Source of the DNA: Myxococcales bacterium
Lineage (GTDB): Bacteria; Myxococcota_A; Polyangia; Haliangiales; Haliangiaceae
Direction: 5' to 3'
Length of the DNA stretch: 64,000 bases
NCBI GenBank assembly: GCA_016706545.1
Contig: JADJJK010000014.1
Location: 1-64,000 of the forward strand
Below are positions 1 to 9,914 of the stretch, piece by piece. Positions within the stretch are counted from its first letter, which is position 1, and each line of letters opens with the position of its first letter. Under the pieces are notes generated by a model. That model was not told the origin of the DNA and made no database searches. It saw only the letters and a program-made list of their open reading frames with translations. The translations under genes were made by a program, and so were the position numbers.

Positions 1-2110
1 GGCACAATCGCCGCCCCACACGGTGACGCTGGCCCACATCGAGGGTGGCAAGGTACCGGCGAGCAAGCGCTGGGCGGCGGCCAGGCGCTCGGGTGGCGGC
101 AGGCGATCGGGCTGGGCGTTGTAGGCGTGCATTGCCGTGGCCGCGCCCTCGTCTAACACCGAGCGCAGGTGGCAATGACGTAGCGCGAGCCGGCCGCCAG
201 GAAGCCGGCGACGAGGCTATCCCAGGGCTCCGGTGAAACGTTCTGCGCGGTGGCGCAGCCGCTGAGCACCACTTCCTGGGGCGCGGCGCCCTCCGAACTG
301 CTCGACCACCATGGCGGCGGTGAGCGTGATGCCGTTGGCCAGCACCAGGGCGCGCCCGGTCTCGGTGGCTTCGCCATGCGTGGCAACATACAAGAGCCGT
401 GCGTTGAGGGCCTCTCACGCGAGCGAGCGTGGCTTGCGCGCCGGTATAGGCTTGGTGCCGAGCTTGGTCGCGAGGTGCTGCACCTCTCGCCTGGCAGTAG
501 CAGAGATCGCCGCGCGCGTCGGCCAGAGCACAGAGCGGGCGGGCGAAGTCGCGATGGTGCAGCGACGGCGGGGCGCGGCTGAGTCCGCGCATGATTGTGC
601 GAGAGGCGATGAGCGGGCGTCCGCGCCAGGGCAGCGCAGCGAAGGGCAACAATGCCATTCGTTGGCTGTTGGCGATGATATGCAGAAGCCCTGGGCTATT
701 CGATAGATCGTCCGGAAGCAGGTAACTGGCTGTGAGAGCCAGGGCTTGCGGGTCGTCACTGGCGGTGGTGAGTTTCGCGAGGACCTCTGCGGTATCTGGC
801 GGGAGGCGCTCAAGGCTGAGGGAGCCGCCATCGAGGTGGGCGCGCCAAAACTGGCTGCCTACCTCGAAGTAGAACAACACCCGTCGTGCGGCTGCGACGA
901 GCTGACGCACGTGTTTGAAAGCGCTTACCAAAGCCCACTGCTACGAATGCGTGCTCTGGCCCGATCCTTCGTCTGTAGATCCGAGCACCTTGTCCTTACG
1001 CGTGCTGGCATCCAGGTGCTCTGCGACGCCAGCGCCTCGCGGTGCCGGCCGTGCGCGAACAGCAGCAAGAATCGCTCCTCGTAGGGCCGGCGCCGACGCT
1101 CCAGCACCCATGGGCGCAGCTCGAGCTTGTCGTGCTGGTGCGCAGGACCGTCCGATGTACCTCCTCGTTCAGCGCGGCGAGTTGCTCGGTTGGACGTCCG
1201 GCCTTCTGGAACGCGCCGGCGAGCGCGAACTGCATCTCCCAGGCGTAGTCGCCATCGAGGGCGCCAAGTCGAGTGGCTTCACCGAAGAGCGATGTGGCGC
1301 GCTCCACATCGCCGCGATGTGCGGCCAGGTACCCGGCGACCAGCTCAAGCCGGCTGAGCTGGCCAGTGTTTTGTGTGAGCCCGCCTGTGCGAGAGCCTGC
1401 GCGGCCTGGTCGAACTAACCAGCCCGCTGAGCGCGAACACGCGGTTGAGCCAGATCGAAAGAGGTCGTCCCGGCTGGGGCCTTGCGCGCCGGATTCACGG
1501 TGGTAGACGGCGCTCGCTTCAGATCTCTCTGCGAGCCGTGGTCCAAAGGAAGCTGCCGCGCTTGAGGTAGGTGTGCGCCAGGTCCGCACGCGAGCCAGCC
1601 AATCGCTCTTCGGCTTCGAGAAAGGCCTTGTCCGCGGCGTCGGCCATGCCGACAATGTCGTAGGTCTCGGCCAGCGAGCGCTGGGCTCGGCCGATGCCCG
1701 CTGCGTTCCCGCTCTTGCGCGCCTCTTCTGCCGCCTGCTTGGCCCAGTACATACGTTTCTCGAAGTCATGCTCGTGTATGCGGGATAGCGCGTCAGTAGC
1801 CCTGGAGGCCTGGATGTGATCCCCGCTTCGCTGGTGGCCTTCGAACGCGCGCAGCAGCAAACGCTGGGACTCGGTCTTGTCCTCAGCTTGCCGTTGGAAG
1901 AGCCGAGGAGGTAGCCCGCGAGGTAGGCGGCGTGAGCATCCACGTCGCTCCCTATCAGGGAGGGCACGCTTCAGCGCTACCGCGGTCTTCGTCCTTCGCT
2001 TCCGAGTAGCCTGCGCAAGCTCGCGCCAGGTGGCCCAGCGCGCACCGATGCACGTATCTTGAATCTCGACCCAAAAAGCCGCCTTCTTGCGACCTCGCAG
2101 GAGACTCTGA
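1..2110 (-). pseudogene. Decayed CHAT-domain/TPR protein gene, 3' end at or beyond the window edge
   Basis: Pieces of one protein lie in different minus-strand frames. From the 5' side: a TPR-like stretch at about 1860-1519 (helical, with motifs such as AKQAAEEARKSGNAAGIGRA), a second helical repeat region at about 1330-1130 (LELVAGYLAAHRGDVERA), then the end of a CHAT peptidase-like domain at about 270-1. That last part has the hallmark VVLSGCATAQN (catalytic-type Cys after SG) and SLVAGFLAAGSRYVIAT. Just after VIAT the frame breaks near base 180 and continues in the next frame to a typical CHAT ending (WASVTVWGG). At least four frameshifts are needed, so this is a pseudogene or a badly sequenced gene. 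CHAT proteins are caspase-like and often partner sigma factors in myxobacteria, which fits the divergent sigma gene at 2355. The 5' limit is uncertain. Confidence 0.6.
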
Positions 2111-2354
2111 GCAGGCTCCCAAGACTGCTATTGCGGCAGCCAGTTCAAGCCAGGAGCAAGCGACCGGTTCGTTGACTCCCGCATCTTGCCATTGTGGGGC
2201 ACGTTAACACGCGCCGCGACTAGCGTGGAGAATCTGCTTTGAGCGCGCAGGGGTTACGCAAATCGCGTGTTCGCCATGACGATCCTCATGCTCGGATCTG
2301 AGGAATCGGACGCCTTAGCTGGGTGAGTCTAGACGAAGGAAGTAGCATGCGCGC

Positions 2355-2971
2355 GTGGATGACGACGACATTCGAGAGGTGTTGCGGCGGGGTGAGACCC
2401 GGAAGGCCATGGGTATGGTCGCCGAGCGCTATCAGCGAGAGGTCTACGGTCGATGCTGGCAGTTTCTTCGGAACTCCGAGGACGCGCGCGATGCCAGGCA
2501 GCAAACGTGGACCGCGATGTTGCGTCACGGCGACAAGCTGCTGGGGGGAAGATCAAACCATGGCTCCTGCGGATCGCGAGTAGAAAGTGTCTCGACATGC
2601 TGCGAAAGGGTGATCGTGTGCAGCGCCTGACGCAGAAGCTCCAGGGAGAGTCAGTGGCGGACGTCCACATCGAGAAGCTGCTGCACGAAGCCCAGGAACG
2701 ACACGTGTTGCAGGACTGCTTGGCAGCGCTAGATCCGGAGGACCAGTTCGCGGTCATGTCTCGCTTCATCGATGAGTGTTCATGGGAGGAGGTGGGACGT
2801 GAGCTGGGCGTCGCTCCAGACACGATTCGCATGCGAGTGGGGCGTGTGGTGCTCAAGCACCTGATTGAGTGCTTGGCAAAAGCGAGATCCGATCATGACG
2901 GGCCCGTTCAAAAAGGAAGCCGAGTGGCGCGCATTCGACCGCCTCGATCAAGGTTTGCCTGCGGCCGATGA
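2355..2971 (+). pseudogene. ECF-type sigma-70 factor, interrupted by a frameshift
   Basis: The first frame (from 2355) encodes a sigma region 2 start (AERYQREVYGRCWQFLRNSEDARDARQQTW). It fails at a six-G run at 2543-2548. The neighbouring frame then continues naturally with the end of region 2 (PWLLRIASRKCLDMLRKGD) and a region 4 helix-turn-helix (LDPEDQFAVMSRFIDE, then ELGVAPDTIRMRVGRV). Joined, the product is about 200 residues, the usual size for an extracytoplasmic-function sigma factor that would direct RNA polymerase to a small regulon. A one-base indel in the G run explains the break and could be a sequencing error. The decayed CHAT gene is divergent and an anti-sigma-like membrane gene follows directly. 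Confidence 0.65.
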
Positions 2972-3516
2972 GGAAGATGCCAAGGTGCGTGCTCCCTACG
3001 AGCGGTTGATCAAGCGGCTGCGTGAGGCCGATGAGATGTGCGAGGCGCCCGCAGGCTGGGAGAACGACCTCGATGCGTGCTGGGAGGCCGAGCGTCGCAG
3101 GATCCGTCGGCGGAACATCGGAGGTGGCGTTGCAGCGGCGGCGATCGCCTTGAGCCTGCTCGTACTCTGCTTCCGTGCAGGGGCGGTCTGCTGGCGGTGA
3201 TCCCGGCTGAAGCAATCGCGCCGTGGCGAAGCCGCGGTCGGCGAGCGCACTCCGCGCGCGCGCGCGTGGAGGTAGTACAGTGACGTTGTTGGTTTATCGG
3301 CAACAAGAGCTGGTGGCCGCATGTCCGGGCAACGAGCGCTGTCGGCGCGACAGCGAGGGCTGGGTCCTCGAACTACCGCTGCGCCATGACGGAACGTATC
3401 AGGTGGTTCGGGCGCAAGGCCAGACCGATCCGTTCTTGCCCGCACGGGGCGGCTCGATGCTCATTCGCTGGAAGCGCGCAAGCTCAGCGTGGCATGGGAG
3501 CGCAAGGAGCAACTAG
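2895..3516 (+). pseudogene. Anti-sigma-like single-pass membrane protein, apparently frameshifted
   Basis: ATG at 2895 overlaps the end of the sigma gene. The first about 100 residues are charged and helical (EWRAFDRLDQGLP, LIKRLREADEMCE), then a single membrane segment (GGGVAAAAIALSLLVLCF), and the frame stops at 3200. A plausible extracytoplasmic domain continues in another frame at about 3270-3516 (TLLVYRQQELVAACPG, WVLELPLRHDGTYQVV). Two shifts are required, one near 3185 and one in the alternating CG run at about 3256-3268. The position behind a sigma factor and the single-pass layout suggest an anti-sigma or sensor protein, but I see no zinc-finger HxxxCxxC motif. The function is inferred from position only. 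Confidence 0.4.
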
Positions 3517-3647
3517 TCTCGCCGTAGCCGGTGCGGTCGAGCGCAGCGCGATGAGTGGGAGACGAACCACGAGGTGGCGCACGTTTTCTTGTGCGTCGTG
3601 TTCGATCTGCTCGCTGGCCGGCGTCTTTCCTTGCAAGGAGGATTGCC

Positions 3648-3779
3648 ATGAAGCCAGTTGCGAAGCTACTGCTTGGGGTGCGCGCCAACAAAGACGCAGC
3701 CATTACCGTGAAGGTGGACAAGAGTTCGCACTCGTTGCCGGTGCTGCAAGTCCACTCGCCAGGCAAAGCCTGTCGGTAG
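3648..3779 (+). CDS. Short unrecognised ORF, probable remnant
   Basis: A 43-residue reading frame starts at ATG 3648 behind a good ribosome binding site (AAGGAGG, about 3635-3641). It is not recognised. The following 250 bases contain another short coding-like patch in a different frame (HVLFLPMHQNEPFEGKLQFA), so this may be the beginning of one more frameshifted gene of the decayed locus. Nothing else is recognisable between 3780 and 4093. Confidence 0.25.
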   Translation: MKPVAKLLLGVRANKDAAITVKVDKSSHSLPVLQVHSPGKACR

Positions 3780-4093
3780 TCGAGCCGGTGGGTCATGCGT
3801 GGACAGTGCTGCTGGGCGCGGCGACCATGTGCTGTTCCTGCCTATGCACCAGAACGAGCCCTTCGAGGGCAAGCTGCAGTTTGCCTTTGATCGTGAGGCC
3901 TCGACATTTCTCGCTGGGGGCTCTGCCGGCGAGATTCCCGGTGGCACCTCCCCGGTAGGAGTGGCTGGCGATCCCAAGAATCCATGGCCACCGCCAGCAC
4001 CCAGTCGGACGTGCGGCAGGCCGAGGCGCCGCAGATCACCCACGAGCTCGACAAGTAGCTCGCCCTCGAGCTCGCGCGGCGCACTGGAGGTGA

Positions 4094-5056
<963 letters not shown>

Positions 5057-5191
5057 GGAGTGACCCTAGCCAACCAAGGCCCGCCGGCGCCTGCCAGTTC
5101 CTCCAGAGCGCTTGCCTGATCCTGCAAACGCCCAGACAAGAGTACCGCGCTCGGGATACGCTCGCCCCCAGCAGATACCAAAGGCCAACGC

Positions 5192-6100
5192 ATGCACCTG
5201 GAAGAGCTCACCGAGCAGGTCTCTCGCCATGTCTCCGCGCCGAGGCTCGGTCGCCAGCGGGCCGACCAGCCGATGCCGGGGCTCTGGCTGCTGTGGAGGG
5301 CCGCTCCCAGCTCGCTGGAGACCTCGCTGTACGAGGCCGTCATCTGCCTGATCCTCCGCGGCCGCAAGCAGGTGTCGGTGGGCGAACAGACCCTGTCGTT
5401 TGGCCCGGGCGAGTGCCTCCTCGTGAGTCACGACCTGCCCGTGCGCTCGCAGATCACGGTGGCGCCGTACCTGGCGCTGGTGTTCGCCGTCGACCTCGCC
5501 ACCATCCGGGGCCTGCACGATGAGCTCACAGAGAAGGATCTCGAGCGCGAGGCCGAGAGCCAAGGCGAGAGCGACGGCGCGGGAGACGGCGCGCGCGCGA
5601 CCGCGACCTGTCGCGCCGACCCAGGACTGCTCGAGGCCTTGCGTCGTTACCTCGCGCTCTCCGACTCGCCCGCCGACGCGAAGGTGCTCGGTCCGCTGGT
5701 CTCCAAGGAGCTCCACTACCGCCTGCTGACAGCCCCGTTTGGCGGAATGCTACGCAACCTCATTCGCCACGACAGCAACGCGAGCGCGATCACCCGGGCC
5801 ATCGCGCACATCCGCGGCGACCTCCGCTCGCCCGTCGCCGTTCCAGAGCTCGCGCGCAAGGTCGGCATGAGCGCGTCATCGTTCCACAAGTACTTCAAGG
5901 CGATCACCGCCACCACGCCCCTGCAGTATCAGAAGGAGCTCCGCCTGCTCGAGGCGAGGCGCCTCCTCAAGACCTCCGCCGCCTCGGTCTCCACCGCGGC
6001 GTTCGAGGTCGGGTACGAGAGCCCAAGCCAGTTCAGCCGCGAGTACGCGCGCAAGTTTGGAGTCCCACCAAGCCGAGACCTGTCGAGCGAGTGCGGCTAG
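5192..6100 (+). CDS. AraC-family transcriptional regulator
   Basis: 302 residues. The N-terminal half is a cupin-type effector-binding domain of the AraC_N kind (SLYEAVICLILRGRKQVSVG, GPGECLLVSHDLPV). An acidic, low-complexity stretch at about residues 113-135 (ESQGESDGAGDGARATA) interrupts it. The C-terminal about 100 residues hold the two helix-turn-helix motifs typical of AraC (VPELARKVGMSASSFHKYFK and TAAFEVGYESPSQFSREYARKFG). It is divergent from the aldo/keto reductase and is most likely its regulator. The start at 5192 precedes the conserved N-terminus. Confidence 0.9.
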   Translation: MHLEELTEQVSRHVSAPRLGRQRADQPMPGLWLLWRAAPSSLETSLYEAVICLILRGRKQVSVGEQTLSFGPGECLLVSHDLPVRSQITVAPYLALVFAVDLATIRGLHDELTEKDLEREAESQGESDGAGDGARATATCRADPGLLEALRRYLALSDSPADAKVLGPLVSKELHYRLLTAPFGGMLRNLIRHDSNASAITRAIAHIRGDLRSPVAVPELARKVGMSASSFHKYFKAITATTPLQYQKELRLLEARRLLKTSAASVSTAAFEVGYESPSQFSREYARKFGVPPSRDLSSECG

Positions 6101-6193
6101 GCCGAGACGCTCGCCGAGCCCATCGGCCTGCTCGGCTGCGCCTGGCGCCGCTCGTCGTGCCTCGACGACAGGTGAGCCCAGGAGGCCCACCGC

Positions 6194-6571
6194 TCATCGA
6201 TACAGGGTCGCGACCGGCAGCAGCGCGCCGAACACCACACGCAGGCGGCCGACCAGATCGCGGACTCGCTCGGCATCCACGACGGGGCTCGCGCCGCCCG
6301 GGATCAGCAGCGACGAGCTCACGACGCCTTCCACGATCTCCAGATCCACGATGTCCTCCGGCCAGCCCGTGACCAGCTCGACGAGCCGCGCGGGCGCGCC
6401 CGTGGCCAGGATGTCGCGCGCCGGCCTCGCCAAGCGAAGCTCGAGCTGGCCGACATGCTCGCCGTCGGTCGTCAGGTGTCCGACGGCGACCTGCACGCTT
6501 GTCGGGCCTTCCTTGCTCCAGGGTTGGACGTCCGAGCGATCACCTTGGTGTGGCCGCTGCCGCTGCCGCAT
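6194..6571 (-). CDS. Hypothetical protein, possibly a fragment
   Basis: This frame of up to 125 residues has coding-like composition from about residue 25 on (VGHLTTDGEHVGQLELRLA, RLVELVTGWPEDIVDLEI, AERVRDLVGRLRVVFGALL). I do not recognise a family. The start is uncertain: the first about 20 residues look unlike the rest, and the upstream end overlaps the 3' end of the lipoprotein gene at 6540. It could be the tail of a broken gene. Confidence 0.4.
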   Translation of the reverse strand: MRQRQRPHQGDRSDVQPWSKEGPTSVQVAVGHLTTDGEHVGQLELRLARPARDILATGAPARLVELVTGWPEDIVDLEIVEGVVSSSLLIPGGASPVVDAERVRDLVGRLRVVFGALLPVATLYR

Positions 6572-7121
6572 CGCCGATCTGCATGGCCTCTGTGATCACG
6601 GCGCCATAAAGTGATTCAACGTCTCCGACGGATTTGAACTCGGACTCACTCATCCATGCTCCACCGCGAGGTTCGGCGCAAGCGATGGCGACTTTTGCGA
6701 CGGAATCGGCGCTCTTCAGCTCGGCGTCCATCTTCTCGCCCTTCATCAGGCTATCCATGAACGCCGCAGAGTCTTCAGGTCGAAGCGCCGCTTCAGCGAG
6801 AGAAACCGGCGCCAGCGCAGCGGAGAGCCTCTTGCACTCACGGCTGACGAGAGCTTTGCCCCTTCGGACAAGCTCAGGATCGTGGAACAGCCCGATGTAG
6901 GCTTCTCCAGCACGGATGTAGTTATACGAATCGTCCCCCTCCGCAAATCGCAGATGAAGGCGCGTTGTCATTCCAGTTCGGTTGTAGAGACTGATCCGGA
7001 GTTGAAGATAGGCTGGGCTTGCACTGGCCACCACTGAGCCTGAGGCACGGGGCTCGCTCTTTGAACATCCGATCAACGCGAGCAACCCCAGCAGAGTGCG
7101 GTTCCATGCCTTGAGCTTCAT
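6540..7121 (-). CDS. Lipoprotein of unknown function
   Basis: 193 residues. ATG at 7121 gives a clear lipoprotein signal: basic start (MKLKAWNR), hydrophobic core, and lipobox LLALIGC with the acylated Cys near residue 18. The longer upstream frame has no signal and is not credible. The mature part starts with a Ser-rich tether and continues as a soluble domain (YLQLRISLYNRTGMTTRLHL, SYNYIRAGEAYIGLF) that I do not recognise. It is probably anchored to a membrane facing the periplasm. Confidence 0.65.
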   Translation of the reverse strand: MKLKAWNRTLLGLLALIGCSKSEPRASGSVVASASPAYLQLRISLYNRTGMTTRLHLRFAEGDDSYNYIRAGEAYIGLFHDPELVRRGKALVSRECKRLSAALAPVSLAEAALRPEDSAAFMDSLMKGEKMDAELKSADSVAKVAIACAEPRGGAWMSESEFKSVGDVESLYGAVITEAMQIGDAAAAAATPR

Positions 7122-7318
7122 AGCCGCCTTATCGCTCACGCTTCCGTCGACTTTCAAGGACATCTGAAAGAGAACCCACCAGAGGTTACTTTCCGGGGAG
7201 AACACGCACAGCTTGCCGGCAGCATCTGACGGCTCTTCGACGAACGAGACAACTCGTGGCGAGCTGCGTACAGGAACGTGCAGCTTAACGCGAGGTGGGC
7301 GGATGCTTTCGACGGGTG

Positions 7319-9139
7319 TCACGAACGACGCTGCGATGGGCGCTGTGACGGGTGCTGCAGGTGGTCCGGCAAGGGGCGGCCGATGGAGAGCGGGTCGACG
7401 CCGGTCGCTTCCATCTCGGCGAGGACCCAGCGCTCGATGGCGCTGTGGCGGTCGAGGTCGTCCCACAGGCCGCGCAGCGGGAGGCCGTCGGGGTCGAGCG
7501 GGGATCGGCGAGAGCGGGGCGGCGAGGGTGGTGCCGATGTGCGGGGGGATGAGGGCGGAGGGGTCGCTGCTGGTGCGGCGGTGTGGCGCGGTGGGGCGGA
7601 GGGTGCGGGGGCTGCTGCCGCGTCGGCGCGGCGCTGGATGCGCGTGATGGTGGCGGCGGCGTCCCAGCTATCGACGCGCTCGCCCCGCCAGCGGCAGTGG
7701 CCGGTGGTTGCGGTCAGCGGCAAGGCGGCGTTGGCGGCATCTGGATCGCAGGCCAGCCGAGCAGCGGCGGCGCCGGGCGCGGCGGCAGCGGGACGACGGC
7801 GCGGCCCTTGCGGATCTTCGAAGGCGAGCGCGCCGGTGGCAGATTGCGTGATGCGATAGCCGCGCTCGTGGACGTAGGCGTGATGGAGCGAGCAGAGCAG
7901 CGCGAGGTTGGGCAGGCTGGTCTCGCCGCCGTCGGCCCAGTGCTGCAGGTGGTGGCCCTCGAGGAACAGGCGGTGATCGCAGCCGGGGAAGCGGCAGGTG
8001 CGATCGCGCAGCAGCAAGGCGCGCTTGAGGGCGGCGGGGATGGTGCGGGTCTTGCGGCCGATGGAGAGCGGGGCTGCGTCGGCGGCGACGGTGGCGACGA
8101 CCAGGCCGCAGTCGCAGGCCAGGCGGCGGGTGGCTTGCGGAGAGAGCGCAAGGTCGGTCTCGACGGTGAGGGCAACTGGCAGCGAGGCGCCGCGATCGGT
8201 GAAGGAGACGGGCGCGAGGGCTACATCGGTGGTGGCGGAGATATCGGCGGCGGAGTCGGTGGTGCCGGTGGCTGAGTCGGTAGTCGCGGCGGTCTGCTGC
8301 AGCAGCGCCACGGGCACGGTGACGATCAGCTCGACGGGCGAACGCTCTGCGCTGCTGCCTCGTGCGTAAGTGTGGACCAGGGCCATCAGGCCATCGGCGC
8401 GGTTGTACGGGCGGCGCGTGGTGGTCGTGGTGGGGAGGCTCCGCGTCTCCGCGGAAGCGCCCGTCGCTCGCTCAGATGCTGGCGCTTCCGCGGAAACGTC
8501 CGTCGCTCGCTCGGCAGGTGCTGGCGCTTCCGCGGAAACGTCCGGAACCTTCGCGGAAGCCTCCGCCGGCTCGCGCGTGCAGTCCACCGCCGCTTGCTGC
8601 AGTACTTGAAGCAGCAGCGCGGCCTCGTCGGGGCGCAGGCAGGCCTTCACGCACACCATGCCCGAGGCCGTCGTGGTGTGGGCCACGTAGCGCTCGCTGT
8701 CGTGCGGGCGCGCGGCCTTGCTCGCGGCGTCGGCGCCGAGCACACCGACCTTGCGGCACACCGTCTCGAGCTGGCTGGCGGTGCAGTGCTGGGCGTAGCC
8801 CAACAGCACCGCTTCGGTGGCGGCGGTGGCCACGCGCGTGATGGCACGAGTCTTGGAATACGAGATCTGCCCGGCAGACAAGGCCTCTGATACTCGCGGC
8901 AAGGTGTGCAGCGCCCTGGCCACGCGCAGGTGCTCGCGCGCAGTGCCGAGGTCCCAGCCGACGCGCCAGCTCAGCCAGTGGGCGCAGGTGCCAAAGCCCT
9001 GGCGGTACCAGCCGCCGGCCGCGTCGAACGTCCGCAGGTCAGCGAGCAGGCGATGCATGGCGGCGTCCAGGTGGACCGCTTGCTCGGCGATGTGTTCGCC
9101 GAGGGCTTGAACTTCCTCGACGGAGAGTGGCTCGCGCAT
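7319..9139 (-). CDS. DUF222/13E12-type protein with C-terminal HNH endonuclease domain
   Basis: About 606 residues. The N-terminal 170 residues match the DUF222 (13E12 repeat) pattern (HRLLADLRTFDAAGGWYRQG, CAHWLSWRVGWDLGTAREHL). A low-complexity region rich in SAEAPA/ERAT repeats follows, then an HNH nuclease core with CRFPGCDHR, EGHHLQHWADGGE and LCSLHHAYVHE, whose His and Cys residues would bind metal. The tail is proline-rich. Such genes are often multicopy and mobile-looking; a DNA-cleaving role is inferred from the HNH motif. The start could also be GTG 9154. The 39-42-bp tandem repeats at 8446-8542 lie inside the coding region and encode the SAEAPA repeats. Confidence 0.85.
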   Translation of the reverse strand: MREPLSVEEVQALGEHIAEQAVHLDAAMHRLLADLRTFDAAGGWYRQGFGTCAHWLSWRVGWDLGTAREHLRVARALHTLPRVSEALSAGQISYSKTRAITRVATAATEAVLLGYAQHCTASQLETVCRKVGVLGADAASKAARPHDSERYVAHTTTASGMVCVKACLRPDEAALLLQVLQQAAVDCTREPAEASAKVPDVSAEAPAPAERATDVSAEAPASERATGASAETRSLPTTTTTRRPYNRADGLMALVHTYARGSSAERSPVELIVTVPVALLQQTAATTDSATGTTDSAADISATTDVALAPVSFTDRGASLPVALTVETDLALSPQATRRLACDCGLVVATVAADAAPLSIGRKTRTIPAALKRALLLRDRTCRFPGCDHRLFLEGHHLQHWADGGETSLPNLALLCSLHHAYVHERGYRITQSATGALAFEDPQGPRRRPAAAAPGAAAARLACDPDAANAALPLTATTGHCRWRGERVDSWDAAATITRIQRRADAAAAPAPSAPPRHTAAPAATPPPSSPRTSAPPSPPRSRRSPLDPDGLPLRGLWDDLDRHSAIERWVLAEMEATGVDPLSIGRPLPDHLQHPSQRPSQRRS

Positions 9140-9489
9140 GCGTTCTTGTAGCACGCTGATTTTCGGCGCTGGACTTGGCGCCTGGCGTGCTCCAGGTGCC
9201 GCGGAAGCGCGGGTGGCGCGATTTTTCGTGGGGTGCGCAGGTAGACGAGGATGTAGCGCGCGTGCGGGCCTCTGGTGGAGAGAACGCGGCGGGTTGGCGG
9301 CAAGGCGGGTGCGCTGACGCGGGAGGTGTCAAGAGGAATGTTGGTATTTGGATGGATATTGGATAATAGATCTGGAGTTGGTGAGTGCGTCCGGCAGGCG
9401 GACGCGAGCGAGCCGGGACCTGAGATCGAGATCGCGGAAACCTCCGCGGAAACGTGGCGTGATCCAGGTCGCAGCGCGTTTCCGCGGAA
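8446..9489. repeat. Dispersed TCCGCGGAA-type palindromic motif
   Basis: The motif (T)TCCGCGGAA recurs at about 8448-8456, 8486-8495, 8528-8537, 9198-9206 (GCCGCGGAA), 9443-9451 and 9480-9489, with weaker copies at 8550 and 9432. TTCCGCGGAA is a perfect 10-bp palindrome. The first copies are part of tandem 39-42-bp repeats inside the HNH gene; the later ones are outside it in non-coding DNA. Confidence 0.7.
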
Positions 9490-9914
9490 GCCCCGGGGCT
9501 GTGGACGGTGTCGGGTTGTGGACAACCGCGCCCGTCGAGCGCGGGCAGGCGAGATGCGCGTACGCGGCGCGGTTGACCACAGCCCTTGGAGAGGCGCAGG
9601 AGGGCCAGGTGCAGCAGGCGGGCCTGAGGGGCAAGCGCGCCTCTCCACACCGCCGCACAGCCCCTGCTGTTTTCAGAACCTGAGTTTTTTTGATTTGTAC
9701 CAGAACCCAGAACCCGGAAAGGATCGCCAGGTAGCGACAAGGGTGAGCGCGTGGGAGGTGGGTGGGTAGGTCGAGCACCCTTCGACGGCGCTCCTTCGCG
9801 TGGCCACGATGGGCGCCCGGTTCGCGCTCGTGCGATCGGTCCGTCTATTCCCGCGCAGCGAAGCTGCCGGCTGCGGAGCACGGCCTGCAGCGCCCTGTGA
9901 TACGGTCACGGGCC
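9155..9914. other. Gene-free stretch upstream of the HNH gene
   Basis: No convincing gene is visible in about 760 bp. The reading frames present are Arg/Pro/Ala-rich and lack recognisable domains. The region carries copies of the CCGCGGAA motif (9198, 9443, 9480) and an AT-richer patch at about 9330-9380. It may be non-coding DNA or a degraded partner of the HNH gene. Confidence 0.5.

Noticed and set aside
8446..8542. Tandem repeats as a CRISPR array
   Set aside because: Units are 39-42 bp without unique spacers and encode a low-complexity protein segment.
9275..9769. Plus-strand ORFs upstream of the HNH gene as real genes
   Set aside because: Low-complexity Arg/Gly-rich frames with no ribosome binding site or recognisable domain.
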